Shown: positions 1 through 7,676, numbered from the stretch's first letter. The stretch: 64,000 bases of DNA from Streptomyces roseicoloratus (GCF_004117935.1 NZ_SDOY01000173.1:18506-82505); one strand, 5' to 3'. Translations and numbers: made by a program. The notes: generated by a model not told the origin, from the sequence alone.

Positions 1-422
1 CGTACTACTGGCAGGAGACGCAGGCGCCGGACGGTTATGACCTGCCGTCGCCGGCGGTGTTCGGCCCGCTGGTCCTGAACGAGGGCAATGCGGCCGCCGG
101 GGTGGGCGTCACGGCGGAGAACTCTCGTACTCCCGTGGAGCCGGTCACGGGTGAGGTGCGGGTGTTGAAGACGGATGCGGAGACGGGCTCGGTGTTGTCC
201 GGTGCGACGTTCCGTTTGTGGCGGGAGTCGAATGGCACGGACGGTTTGCAGACGGGTGGGGCGAATCCGGACACGGTGGTGGGGGATCCGTGTGTGACGG
301 GTGCGGATGGTGTCTGCGAGCGGACGGTGGGGGCGGGTACGTACTACTGGCAGGAGACGCAGGCGCCGGACGGTTATGACCTGCCGTCGCCGGCGGTGTT
401 CGGCCCGCTGGTCCTGAACGAG
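1..422 (+). repeat. Tandem domain repeat, 339-bp period, 84-bp exact identity
   Basis: Bases 1-84 and 340-423 are identical and similarity continues to about 135/474, so two consecutive CnaB units differ little at DNA level. Such identity fits recent duplication or gene conversion and predicts copy-number variation of the domain. The first base covered by the repeat is the window edge. Confidence 0.85.
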
Positions 423-923
423 GCCAATGCGGCGGCGGGAGTGGGCGTCACGGCGAAGAACAGCCGCTCGCCGATCCCGCCGGGCACCGGCTCGCTGCAC
501 GTGTTCAAGACGGACGCCGACTCGCGGGTTCCGCTGCGGGGCGCGACCTTCGAGCTGTGGGAGGAGACCAACGGACGTCCCGGCCTCCAGACCGGCGGCA
601 GCGACCCCGACACCCGTACGGGTGCGACCTGCACCACCGGCTTCGCCGGGATGTGCAGCTTCCGCGACCTCGACCACGGCACGTACTACCTCCGGGAGAC
701 CGCCGTACCCGACGGCTACGTGCTGCCGGACAACCCGGTCGCGGGTCCGTTCGTGGTGAGCGCGGAGCAGGAGGTCGCCTTCGCCCGGGTGAACAACAAG
801 CGAGGCGAGAAGCCGGACCCGTGCGAGGACCACGGCTACGGCGACGAGGGCTACGGCTCCGAGAACCAGGGCCAGGGTTACGGCGAGTGCCGCGCCACCA
901 AGCGCCACACTGACCGAGCCTGA
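3..923 (+). CDS. SpaA/CnaB-type repeat surface protein, C-terminal part (5' end outside window)
   Basis: The frame is open from the window edge, so this is the last ~306 residues of a longer protein. It consists of repeats of about 113 residues with the pattern VLKTDAETGS..LxGATFxLWxE ... YYWQETQAPDGYDLP ... GVTAxNSR, the prealbumin-like fold of SpaA/CnaB domains in Gram-positive surface proteins. The Lys of the VLKTD/VFKTD strand and the Glu of WQET/LRET are where such domains form isopeptide bonds. The last repeat (from about residue 160) is more diverged. The tail is charged and Gly/Tyr-rich (DEGYGSENQGQGYGE), and I see no LPxTG-like sorting motif or hydrophobic anchor at the C-terminus. 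It is likely secreted or wall-associated; the ligand cannot be told. A strong hairpin follows at 1011. Confidence 0.8.
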   Translation, partial: YYWQETQAPDGYDLPSPAVFGPLVLNEGNAAAGVGVTAENSRTPVEPVTGEVRVLKTDAETGSVLSGATFRLWRESNGTDGLQTGGANPDTVVGDPCVTGADGVCERTVGAGTYYWQETQAPDGYDLPSPAVFGPLVLNEANAAAGVGVTAKNSRSPIPPGTGSLHVFKTDADSRVPLRGATFELWEETNGRPGLQTGGSDPDTRTGATCTTGFAGMCSFRDLDHGTYYLRETAVPDGYVLPDNPVAGPFVVSAEQEVAFARVNNKRGEKPDPCEDHGYGDEGYGSENQGQGYGECRATKRHTDRA

Positions 924-960
924 CAGCCCCACCCCCCACACAAACCGAATCCGGTCGAAC

Positions 961-995
961 CTGACCTGACCTGACCTGACCTGACCTGACCTGAC
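961..995 (+). repeat. Pentanucleotide tandem repeat (CTGAC)x7
   Basis: Seven perfect CTGAC units, then degenerate units CCGAC, CGAAC, CGACC. It lies between the stop codon of the surface protein gene and its terminator hairpin, outside coding sequence. Confidence 0.95.
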
Positions 996-1010
996 CCGAC
1001 CGAACCGACC

Positions 1011-1052
1011 GCCGGGGTGCCCCGGGGCTCACTGCCCCCGGGGCACCCCGGC
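1011..1052 (+). terminator. Strong hairpin terminator after the surface protein gene
   Basis: Perfect 17-bp stem (left arm 1011-1027, right arm 1036-1052) with an 8-nt loop. There is no U-tract, as is common in Streptomyces. It separates the forward gene from the convergent toxin-antitoxin genes and may act on both strands. Confidence 0.8.
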
Positions 1053-1146
1053 CGTTCCATGGAGGCCGTACGGGGACAGAGGACAGGGCCTGATACGGCT
1101 GCCCGGAATTGGTGATCGGGTTTCGTACGGTCAGCCGCAGTCGCTG

Positions 1147-1560
1147 TCAGACCTCTATTACTGCGACGCGTCCACCGCACAGGGGGATGAGGTCCTCGGG
1201 GTCGGAGGTGAGGACGGTGACCGGTCCGGGTGCGGCGAGGGCGGTGGCGGCGAGCATGGCGTCGACGGCGTACTTGTGCCCGTGCAGGCCGGCGTCGGCG
1301 AGGAGGTCGGCGGCGTGGCGGGCGATCGGTTCGGTGATCGGCTCCACGACGAGACGGGAGAGTGTCCACTCCAGGGCCGGGCGGTTGATGCGGGGGTGGA
1401 CTACCTCGACGAGGGTGGCCGCCGAGGTGATCACGCGCAGGTCGTCGGCGCGGGCCAGGGCGAGCCAGGTGGTGACCGTGCGGTCGCGCAGGACGGCCTT
1501 CGCCAGCCCTTCGCTGTCGAGGATGAGGGTGCCGCCGGGGACCGCGGGGGAGCGGGTCAC
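1147..1560 (-). CDS. PIN-domain ribonuclease toxin (VapC-like)
   Basis: This 137-aa protein has the four acidic positions of a PIN nuclease: D15 (TLILDSEG), E52 (TLVEVV), D100 (YAVDAMLA) and D120 (LTSDPEDL). These residues bind Mg/Mn for RNA cleavage in VapC toxins. Length is normal for the family. Its ATG overlaps the antitoxin stop (ATGA at 1557-1560), the usual antitoxin-first, translationally coupled arrangement. The RNA target is not predictable. Function as a toxin is inferred from family and partner. Confidence 0.85.
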   Translation of the reverse strand: MTRSPAVPGGTLILDSEGLAKAVLRDRTVTTWLALARADDLRVITSAATLVEVVHPRINRPALEWTLSRLVVEPITEPIARHAADLLADAGLHGHKYAVDAMLAATALAAPGPVTVLTSDPEDLIPLCGGRVAVIEV

Positions 1561-1820
1561 GCCGCGCTCGCCCCGTGTTGGTTCTGCTCACGACGGGTCT
1601 GGGCGAGCTGGTCGCGCAGTGACTGGATCTCTTCGTCGGTGACGGGGCCGTGCTCGGCCTCGGCGACGGTGATGAGTTCGTTGAGGTTGTCGCGTTCGAT
1701 CTGGCGGGCGACGGCGGCGGCCACGTAGGCGGAAAGGCCGGACGGGCCACTGCGGGCCTTGGCGGCTTCGGCGATGTCACGCGGCATGGTGATCGAGTAC
1801 TTTCCGGTGGGCTCACTCAT
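1557..1820 (-). CDS. Antitoxin of the PIN toxin (VapB-like)
   Basis: 87 aa. The N-terminus GKYSITMPRDIAEAAKAR fits a ribbon-helix-helix DNA-binding strand and helix. The second helix region (GLSAYVAAAVARQIER) precedes a charged C-terminal tail (TDEEIQSLRDQLAQ) that would wrap the toxin. An upstream in-frame start at 1841 would add seven residues (MRGRISS); I prefer 1820 because the RHH strand then sits close to the N-terminus. It overlaps the toxin gene by 4 nt. Antitoxins of this class normally repress their own promoter; I saw no clear operator upstream. Confidence 0.8.
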   Translation of the reverse strand: MSEPTGKYSITMPRDIAEAAKARSGPSGLSAYVAAAVARQIERDNLNELITVAEAEHGPVTDEEIQSLRDQLAQTRREQNQHGASAA

Positions 1821-2010
1821 GCTACTTATCCTACCTCTCATCCCCCCTAGGCCCTTTCTGGCCGGCGCTGGAGCTTGAGAAGGACGGCATGGTGGGCTCC
1901 AGCGCGGCAGGGGGGTCTGCGCCGAAAGTAATCAGCACCCATAAATTGTCCGGGGGTGCGGTCTGACCGCGCCCCCGGACGCGTCTGGTCTGAAGGAGGC
2001 GTACGGTCGC

Positions 2011-2934
2011 GTGGGCCGACCCATGGGACGGCGGCCTCCGTCAGACGGCGGAGGCCGACTGCGAGGGAGCGGCACGTGGCGACGCCCTGGCGATCAGCGT
2101 CCTGCCGCGGCCTCTGCGGGCGAGGCGTTCGACCGTGACTTCACCCTTGTCGCTCTCGGCTCCCTCACTCTCCTCAGCCTTGGAACGTCGCTTGCGGGCC
2201 TCGCCCTCGGCTCCCGCCGCGCACGCCGCGCCGCCTCCCGGACGACTCCGCCCGACCGTGCGCCCGCCACCCCTGCCCACCTTCCCGCCGTCCTGCCTCT
2301 GCCCGAGGCCGGCGACGCACTGCACCGGGACCACCTGGCTGCCGTCAGCGGACTTCTCCTCGCGCGCGCAGGTCGCGAACGCGCCCCGAAACGGCGCCGC
2401 CCCGAGCCCGACCCGAGAACCGGACCGTGGTGGCGCTCACCGGTACTCCGTCGCATCACCGTCACCGCAGGCGTGTCCTGGGGCGCACTGATCGCCCTCG
2501 CCGCCATCGGCGCGCTGTCCGGACCGTGGTGGACTACAGCGGCCCGCCTCGCCACGGAACCTCCCCGGACCGCGACCGCGAAGGTCGAGCAGATGTACGA
2601 CGACGAACCCCTGCCCCTGGAGCCCTGGCTGGTGCCCTCGGAGGCCAAGGCCAGCTTCACCACCGCGGACGGCCGCCGCGTCGTGACGGACATCGTGGTC
2701 ACCGACCCTGTTCCGGCCGAAGGCGACACCCTGGCCATCGAGTACGCCGAGCGCTCGCCGTCCGCCGTACGGGTCATCGGTGACCCGGACCTCACCCGCG
2801 GATTGTGGCTGAGCGGCATCGCCGCCGCGCTGGTGCTCGGCCGCGCGGCCTTGTGCGCCCTCGGAACCGGCCGGACGCTGCGACGGGTGCTGCGCGCCGC
2901 CCGGCGTCACGCCACCCGTCCCGGCAGCCGGTGA
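2011..2934 (+). CDS. Membrane protein with DUF3592-like extracytoplasmic domain
   Basis: About 307 aa from a GTG at 2011, but the start is uncertain because the first ~37 residues are Arg/Gly-rich and unlike a natural N-terminus. There are three hydrophobic segments: about 43-68 (FTLVALGSLTLLSLGTSLAG), 154-172 (GVSWGALIALAAIGALSG) and 270-290 (LWLSGIAAALVLGRAAL). Between the last two lies a domain reading TAKVEQMYDD...ASFTTADGRRVVTDIVV...EGDTLAIEYAERSPSAVRV, the layout of DUF3592 proteins (a Ftt.dGr...GdtV.V.YdP pattern). Function is unknown. The gene stands alone, convergent with the peptidase gene. Confidence 0.6.
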   Translation: MGRPMGRRPPSDGGGRLRGSGTWRRPGDQRPAAASAGEAFDRDFTLVALGSLTLLSLGTSLAGLALGSRRARRAASRTTPPDRAPATPAHLPAVLPLPEAGDALHRDHLAAVSGLLLARAGRERAPKRRRPEPDPRTGPWWRSPVLRRITVTAGVSWGALIALAAIGALSGPWWTTAARLATEPPRTATAKVEQMYDDEPLPLEPWLVPSEAKASFTTADGRRVVTDIVVTDPVPAEGDTLAIEYAERSPSAVRVIGDPDLTRGLWLSGIAAALVLGRAALCALGTGRTLRRVLRAARRHATRPGSR

Positions 2935-3014
2935 GCCGCCCGCCGTCCCCGCCGAGCGGTAGCACTCCGGGTCGGCCGGGGTGGCTCGTCCGGCGAGAGG
3001 ACATCGGAACGAAC

Positions 3015-3046
3015 GGCCGTCGTCGGCGAGCCCGACGGCGACGGCC
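3015..3046. terminator. Hairpin between convergent genes
   Basis: GGCCGTCG (3015-3022) pairs with CGACGGCC (3039-3046), with further GTCGG/CCGAC pairing inside. It sits in the short gap between the convergent DUF3592-like and M16 genes, where a bidirectional terminator is expected. Confidence 0.45.
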
Positions 3047-3091
3047 GACTGCCTTTCTCGTTCTCGAAGGCGGACGCGTCAGCGCCGTCGA

Positions 3092-4576
3092 TCACTCCTC
3101 GCCGACCCAGTAGGCCGAGACGGGGTAGTGGAGTTCGCGGGGGACGACCGTGTCGAGGCGCTGCACGGCTGGGGCGATCTTGGCGAAGAGGTCGGGGAGA
3201 ACCGGGATCACGCAGCCGCCGCGGCCGAAGACCACCCGGCCCGGGCCGTGGGCCTCGACGCCGACGACCTCGTCGAACGGGATCGCGTGCACGTCTCCGT
3301 CGGGGTCGCGCATCGCGATCACGTTGTCGCCGAGGACGAGGTGCGTTCGCCGTGCCGCCGAGCTGATCAGCCGTTGCAGGGATCCGGGTCGGAAGATCCG
3401 GCCCGGAGGCAGTTCGCGCGAGCGGACGCATCCGCCGGCCGGAAGGGGTGAGCCGTCCGGGAGCGCGAGGGCCGGTTCGACGCCGTCCGGCACCGCGAGC
3501 AAGGCGCTGCTCATGGACGTCGCGAAGGCGCGGCGGGCCTGGTCGGGGGTGACCGAGGACGCGGCGTCCAGCCACTCCTGCGCGTCGAGGGTGGGCTCGC
3601 CGAAGAGTTCGGCGTCGGCCAGGCGGAGCAGGTCGGACACAGTGTGCCGGGGGTCGGCGAGGGCTTCCTTGGCCGCTGCGACCTCTTCGGCGAGTTCGGC
3701 GGCGTCCGGCCCGTCGGCGGCCAGGCGCAGCGCCTCCGTCCACAGGAGTTCGGCGACGTGCTTCTCCTCGCCGTCCCGGGCGTCGACCCGCACGACACGC
3801 TCCCGGTGTCCGGCGCCGATCGCGCAGCGATCGAGGGCCACTTCGTAGGACAGGCCGTGCTCGTGCCGGGCCTTGGCAACCAGACGCTCGCGCAGGACGT
3901 CGACGGCGAGTGAGAGGGCGACGTCGTCGTGACGCTCGCTGTGGAGGGCGAGGCCCACGTGGGGGACGCACTCCTGCGACCAGGCTGGGCCGGTACCCAG
4001 CACGGCCGGCACGACACCTTCGCGCCGCGGCCGTTCGCCGCGCGGAAGCGGAAGCCTCAGTCCTTCTGGAGGCGGCCCGGACAGGATCAGGACGGCGTTG
4101 TCGGCGTGGAAGAAGCGCCGGACGTGCTCGCGTACGGCTTCGGGAGCGAGCCGGTCTGCTCCGGGGCCGCGCCAGGGGGCCAGGCCCGCGCCGGCGAGGC
4201 CGTACCGGCGGGAAAGCAGCGCGCCGGTGGTCGGGTGCTCGGGCTCGCCGGCCTCGGCGGCCAGCACGCCCGCTTCCCGGTCGAGCCGTTCGAGCGGTAG
4301 GTCGGACAGGGCCCCGCATACCGCTTCGAGGAACGCCGTGATCTGCTCCGGACGGCCTGTCGCGAGGAAGTCGGTGGTCCTGAGGTCGACGCAGGCGTTG
4401 TGGTCGTGGTGCAGGCGCGGCAGGGTGCTCATCGCCAGGTGTTCCACGAGGTGGGTGATGCCGAAGGTGCGGAAGGTCTCGTCCCGCACCCCGCAGCCGA
4501 ACACCAGCGCCGCTTCCAGCGGCGGGGGCGCCTCCGTCCACAGAACGGTGACCCCGTCGATCTCTATGCTGTGCAT
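3092..4576 (-). CDS. M16-type zinc metallopeptidase homologue
   Basis: 494 aa. Near the N-terminus the line GCGVRDETFRTFGITHLVEHLAM matches the M16 inverted zinc motif HxxEH (H42, H46 as ligands, E45 as general base). The downstream acidic helix LDREAGVLAAEAG (E101/E108) is the likely third ligand region, though the spacing (~60 residues) is a little short of the usual ~75. A second half with LSLAVDVLRERLVAKARHEHGLSYEV resembles the inactive second M16 domain. About 100 extra residues follow at the C-terminus (from ~390). M16 enzymes act on peptides or small proteins; in actinomycetes some mature RiPP peptides, but no precursor or partner gene is nearby. Start ATG at 4576. Confidence 0.7.
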   Translation of the reverse strand: MHSIEIDGVTVLWTEAPPPLEAALVFGCGVRDETFRTFGITHLVEHLAMSTLPRLHHDHNACVDLRTTDFLATGRPEQITAFLEAVCGALSDLPLERLDREAGVLAAEAGEPEHPTTGALLSRRYGLAGAGLAPWRGPGADRLAPEAVREHVRRFFHADNAVLILSGPPPEGLRLPLPRGERPRREGVVPAVLGTGPAWSQECVPHVGLALHSERHDDVALSLAVDVLRERLVAKARHEHGLSYEVALDRCAIGAGHRERVVRVDARDGEEKHVAELLWTEALRLAADGPDAAELAEEVAAAKEALADPRHTVSDLLRLADAELFGEPTLDAQEWLDAASSVTPDQARRAFATSMSSALLAVPDGVEPALALPDGSPLPAGGCVRSRELPPGRIFRPGSLQRLISSAARRTHLVLGDNVIAMRDPDGDVHAIPFDEVVGVEAHGPGRVVFGRGGCVIPVLPDLFAKIAPAVQRLDTVVPRELHYPVSAYWVGEE

Positions 4577-4660
4577 GCCCGGACTTTAAGGCAACGCACC
4601 GACATCTGGCCCACGGCCGTCGCTGCGGCATGGTCCCCGGGCGGCCGGCTGGGGTGCGAA

Positions 4661-5021
4661 TCAGGTCTGTGAGGTGATGTGGTCGATGACGGGGGGGTGA
4701 ATGCTTCCGTAGGCGAGAAGTCCACATACTCGCAGTCTTCGAGGGGGGCTACGGGGGCGTGCCCGGGCGGCCAGTAGAAGGCCTGTTCTGCTTGGTAGAC
4801 CTCCTCGCCGTTCTTGGTCACCATCTTCAGGCGCCCCTTGAGCACGAGTGGGGGCAGGAACAGAGGTCGTCAGGCAGGCCCTTCAGCGTCGGCCGCAGGT
4901 CTGCGCCAGCGGGCAGTCGCACGAATGCGACAGACAGATCTCCGCCGACCGGTTGCGTGCGGAGCTCGACCCCTCCGCCCTCGATCGCGATGGGCGTGCG
5001 GGGTCGTGTGGTCGCTGTCAC
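4661..5021 (-). pseudogene. Cupin-like gene broken by frameshifts
   Basis: Two reading frames together make one small cupin-type protein. 5021-4848 gives TPIAIEGGGVELRTQPVGGDLSVAFVRL...LKGLPDDLCSCPH, and from 4845 another frame gives LKGRLKMVTKNGEEVYQAEQAFYWPPGH...YVDFSPTEAF. In relatives I recall, the join reads CPHWGYVLKGRL. Here the DNA goes straight from ccccact to cgtgctc, which a 7-nt deletion (ggggcta) would explain exactly. A second shift is likely at the 7-G run 4691-4697, after which a third frame ends naturally at 4661. The product is therefore probably non-functional, or the site holds sequencing errors. Confidence 0.65.
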
Positions 5022-5026
5022 GAGAA

Positions 5027-5060
5027 AAGGCCTGACCGGCGTTTTCGCAGGTCAGGCCTT
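5027..5060 (-). terminator. Terminator left of the tRNA-Arg remnant
   Basis: An 11-bp perfect stem (5027-5037 with 5050-5060) is followed on the minus strand by TTTTC. It sits just 3' of the truncated tRNA-Arg copy, so it was probably the original terminator of the tRNA-Arg gene before the element inserted. Confidence 0.75.
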
Positions 5061-5067
5061 CTTTCCG

Positions 5068-5117
5068 GAAGTGCCCCCGGCAGGATTCGAACCTGCGCAC
5101 ACGGCTCCGGAGGCCGT
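5068..5117 (-). repeat. Left attachment-site copy: 3' 46 nt of tRNA-Arg(CCG)
   Basis: These 50 bp are identical to 10515-10564. They hold the anticodon arm, T arm and 3' acceptor strand of tRNA-Arg(CCG), read on the minus strand. The tRNA 5' part is missing here: the D arm and 5' acceptor strand are replaced by unrelated bases after 5117. This is the typical scar of site-specific integration into the 3' end of a tRNA gene. It is not a functional tRNA. Confidence 0.9.
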
Positions 5118-5338
5118 CGCCACTTCCGGTGTCTTCCCAGGTCGGCGGCATGTCTGACGTCATGTCAGGGGTTTGGTCCCGTGCATGTCCCGTGAGAATG
5201 AACGGTCTTGTTTGACGGCCATTCTGACCTCGATGTCCCGGTTGAGATCCTGGCGCGACGCGACGGAGGTCATGGGGCCTCGGTGTGCGCAAGGAGGTGG
5301 GTTCCCCATGCGACCGAGGGGGTACGTGATCGGGGGCG
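5118..5338. other. Non-coding left end of the tRNA-Arg element
   Basis: No convincing gene. Short minus-strand frames here run through the tRNA repeat and lack coding character. The stretch joins the att scar to the 3' end of the TerD-family gene. Confidence 0.5.
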
Positions 5339-6010
5339 TTACTTCCGGCCGGGGGTCCATTTCATGCCGAGCCGGTACGCGCGGGAGATCACGTCTTGGA
5401 CGCCAGGGCCGTCCTGCGGTGTGAACCAGCGCACCTCACGTCCGATGACGAGTTCGCCCTTCTGCCGCTTGATGAGGGCGATGGCGCAGGCGTGCGCCTG
5501 CGGCGGGCACTCGTCCAGAACGACCCGGAAGCGGTCGCCGCGTTCGGAGGTCAGGGTCACCACCGCGTCGAGGCCGCGGAAGTCGCCGGACCCCTCATAG
5601 ATGTAGACGAAGAGCAGGAGTTTCTGGAACTCGGCCTGGTGGCCCAGGTTGATGACGAGGTTCTCTCCCATCTCCTGGGCGCCGGTCCGGTCGTCCGAGT
5701 CGAGGGCGACGTAGGGGAAGCGGTCCACTGCGCCGAAGGCGTTGCCCAGGGCCTGGACCACGGTCTTGGAGCCGTCGGTGCAGCGGATCATGCAGCCGAG
5801 GTCGAGATCCACCGTCCTGGCGGCGGCCGACCGCAGCGACGCCCGTATCCGGCTGAACAGACCACGGGCCTCGCCGGCCGCCCTCTGAGCGGCGGCCTGC
5901 GGCGAGGTCCAGTTGAGGTTGACCTTGATCAGCCCCGAGGTCACGCCGTGCTTGTCCAGGGAGACCGTGGGCGCGGCCTTCGTCAGGTTCACAGTGGCGG
6001 GCTTGGTCAT
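5339..6010 (-). CDS. TerD-family (tellurium resistance / stress) protein
   Basis: 223 aa from ATG 6010, which has an AAAGGTG ribosome site 5 nt upstream; a longer frame from 6181 lacks one. The sequence PTVSLDKHGVTSGLIKVNLNWT followed by DLDLGCMIRCTDGSKTVVQALG, YVALDSDDRTG and ENLVINL is the TerD fold with its acidic Ca2+-binding loops. The late motifs FVYIYEG...FRGLDAVVTL and the C-terminal ALIKRQKGELVIGREVRWF complete the domain. TerD proteins bind calcium and occur in stress and phage-related clusters in Streptomyces. No other ter gene is adjacent here. It is carried by the tRNA-Arg element. Confidence 0.85.
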   Translation of the reverse strand: MTKPATVNLTKAAPTVSLDKHGVTSGLIKVNLNWTSPQAAAQRAAGEARGLFSRIRASLRSAAARTVDLDLGCMIRCTDGSKTVVQALGNAFGAVDRFPYVALDSDDRTGAQEMGENLVINLGHQAEFQKLLLFVYIYEGSGDFRGLDAVVTLTSERGDRFRVVLDECPPQAHACAIALIKRQKGELVIGREVRWFTPQDGPGVQDVISRAYRLGMKWTPGRK

Positions 6011-6251
6011 GCGGCACCTTTCGGGAGCGTCCGGGGAGCCGGGGTGGTCGACGACCATACAGGCGGTGTGTGAGGCACCGCAGAGAATCGGTCGCTGACG
6101 GCCTGGCACGAGGATGGGCCCCTCGGCCGGGCGGCGGAGGGGGCGGGACGCGGAAGGCGCTTGAGTTGCTGAAGACGGCAACGGTTCGCAGAGGGGACGC
6201 CGTACTGATCCCTGGGATTGTTCGCCCTGCCGGCCGTTAGTGTGAGGGCCG

Positions 6252-6944
6252 TTGAAGGGGAGTCCGAGCCGGAGCGGAGCGCGGAGAGTCGCGCTCGGTC
6301 TGACGGTGATCGCTCAGGAGGCCGACCTGCCTCGCAGGCGGAAGGCGGCCCGGGACCGGACCCAGGGCCTTGATGCCTGGCTGACCGGCCTGTCATGGGA
6401 CGGCCCTCAGGCTGGTGCGAAAGGGCTCAAGCGGAAGCACCACGGCAAGCTCCCGCAGGACCTCCAGGACGCGTACGGCGCCTGCGAGGGACGACTTGCC
6501 GAGCTGCTGGCCGTGCCGTCCGGCACTGTCCCGAGCACTCCCGCTCCGGAGACGGGGGAGGCGCCCCGGCCGGCCGGGACCAAGCTGTCAGAACTCGCTG
6601 CTGTCGTTCGCTCCCTTCTGGAAGACACCGCGCGGAACCGGGCCGTGTTGACGTGGTCCGCGATCCGGCACCGGCTGAACGTGGAACTTCCTCACCTCCA
6701 CCCGGACGATCAGGGGCAGGTACTTGTCCTCGCCGACGCGGACACACCGGCGGACGAACCGCTCCTCTCAGCCTTGGTCACGACCAACCAGGGGGATCTC
6801 CACCCGCTGTACCGACACGTGGCCTATTCGCTCGGCCGGGAGACACCCTCGGGGCAGGACGAACTCCACGCACGGTGGCAGCTGGATGTCCTTCGGCTCT
6901 ACGGCATCTGGAAGCACCACCGACCCAATGATGGCAGAATGTAA
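6252..6944 (+). CDS. Uncharacterised protein of the tRNA-Arg element
   Basis: About 230 aa from a TTG at 6252; the true start is unclear and could be a later GTG (6306). I do not recognise it with confidence. An N-terminal basic helix region (RRRKAARDRTQGLDAWLTGLSWDG) is followed by a Pro-rich linker near 95-110. A C-terminal domain of about 115 residues follows: LAAVVRSLLEDTARNRAVLTW, then IRHRLNVELPHLHPDDQGQVL, then DEPLLSALVTTNQGDLHPLYR. That C-terminal pattern is, from memory, also found at the ends of larger Streptomyces accessory-element proteins. No catalytic motif, membrane segment or signal peptide is seen. It stands alone between the TerD and toxin-antitoxin genes. Confidence 0.55.
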   Translation: MKGSPSRSGARRVALGLTVIAQEADLPRRRKAARDRTQGLDAWLTGLSWDGPQAGAKGLKRKHHGKLPQDLQDAYGACEGRLAELLAVPSGTVPSTPAPETGEAPRPAGTKLSELAAVVRSLLEDTARNRAVLTWSAIRHRLNVELPHLHPDDQGQVLVLADADTPADEPLLSALVTTNQGDLHPLYRHVAYSLGRETPSGQDELHARWQLDVLRLYGIWKHHRPNDGRM

Positions 6945-6951
6945 GAAACTC

Positions 6952-6976
6952 AGAAAGTTGGAGACTCGCACTTTCT
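6952..6976. promoter_or_regulatory. Inverted repeat upstream of toxin-antitoxin operon
   Basis: AGAAAGT (6952-6958) and ACTTTCT (6970-6976) are separated by 11 bp, in a locally AT-rich leader 60-85 bp before the antitoxin start. TAATCT at 6989-6994 could serve as a -10. An operator bound by the AbrB-like antitoxin is plausible but inferred. Confidence 0.4.
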
Positions 6977-7037
6977 TCGGGTTCTGGGTAATCTGGGGGG
7001 ACGAAGAAGACATGGGATGGAGAGAGGGAGGTCACCC

Positions 7038-7331
7038 ATGGCCGCGACCACGTTCCATGCCAGCGTGCGCGACAAGGGGCAGCTGACGTTGCCCGCAGGG
7101 GTGCGCGAGGCGCTGGGAGTCTCCCCGGGCGACGAGCTTGAGTTCGCGATCAACGACGCGGGTGTCGTCGAGGTTCACGGGCTGCGGAAGATCCGCACCG
7201 ATCAGGCGTGGTTCTGGACGGAGCGGTGGCAGGCGGGGGAGCGCGAGGCGAGCGAGGACATCGCGGCCGGACGCACGACCCGTCACGAGGACGTGGACGA
7301 GATGTTCGCGCACCTCGGCAAGGAGAACTGA
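7038..7331 (+). CDS. AbrB/MazE-fold antitoxin
   Basis: 97 aa from ATG 7038, preceded by GGGAGGT; an in-frame start at 7017 is less well placed. FHASVRDKGQLTLPAGVREALGVSPGDELEF is the swapped-hairpin AbrB/SpoVT/MazE DNA-binding domain. The C-terminal 45 residues (DQAWFWTERWQAGEREASEDIAAGRTTRHEDVDEMFAHL) form an acidic, amphipathic tail suited to blocking a toxin. The toxin gene starts 21 bp downstream. Autoregulation is expected for the family. Confidence 0.85.
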   Translation: MAATTFHASVRDKGQLTLPAGVREALGVSPGDELEFAINDAGVVEVHGLRKIRTDQAWFWTERWQAGEREASEDIAAGRTTRHEDVDEMFAHLGKEN

Positions 7332-7352
7332 CCCCGACCCCTGGGAGGCCCA

Positions 7353-7670
7353 TTGCCGACTTTCGAGACGACCGCTCGCTTCGACCGCGACTTCAGGAAG
7401 CTCCTTCCGGAGGAGCGGGCGCGGTTCCAGGCGACCATTCGGGACAAGTTCGTGCCGGATGTGACCAGCGGGCGGTTTCGGCCCGGCCTCCGGGTCAAGC
7501 CGGTCCAGGGGGTTCCGCTCCCCGCCGGCGCGCGTCCCGTCATGGAGATGACCTGGGCGCCTGACGGGCGTGCCACCTGGCAGTACGCGGACGAGGTCCG
7601 CGCGGGTGAGCCGCACATCATCTGGCGCCGCGTCGGCGGACACGAGATCTTCGATCCCGGTCCTGCCTGA
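7353..7670 (+). CDS. RelE/ParE-superfamily toxin
   Basis: 105 aa from a TTG with GGGAGG 4-5 nt upstream. The N-terminal FETTARFDRDFRKLLPEERARFQATI and the C-terminal strands ATWQYADEV...HIIWRRVGGHEIFDP follow the RelE/ParE fold: a helical hairpin, then a beta sheet ending in a conserved R..GxHdif/Y strand. RelE toxins cut mRNA on the ribosome and ParE toxins block gyrase; the sequence alone does not decide. It is co-transcribed with the AbrB-like antitoxin and closed by the hairpin at 7677. Confidence 0.75.
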   Translation: MPTFETTARFDRDFRKLLPEERARFQATIRDKFVPDVTSGRFRPGLRVKPVQGVPLPAGARPVMEMTWAPDGRATWQYADEVRAGEPHIIWRRVGGHEIFDPGPA

Positions 7671-7676
7671 GGGACA

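Noticed and set aside
961..1000. CRISPR-like array
   Set aside because: Units are 5 bp with no spacers; no CRISPR repeats or cas genes occur in the window.
5068..5140. A second tRNA-Arg gene
   Set aside because: Only the 3' 46 nt are present; the D arm and 5' acceptor strand do not pair, so it is an attachment-site scar.
4870..5360. Minus-strand small proteins reading through the tRNA repeat (RRFESCRGHF type)
   Set aside because: These are translations of tRNA sequence found at many tRNA loci, not genes.
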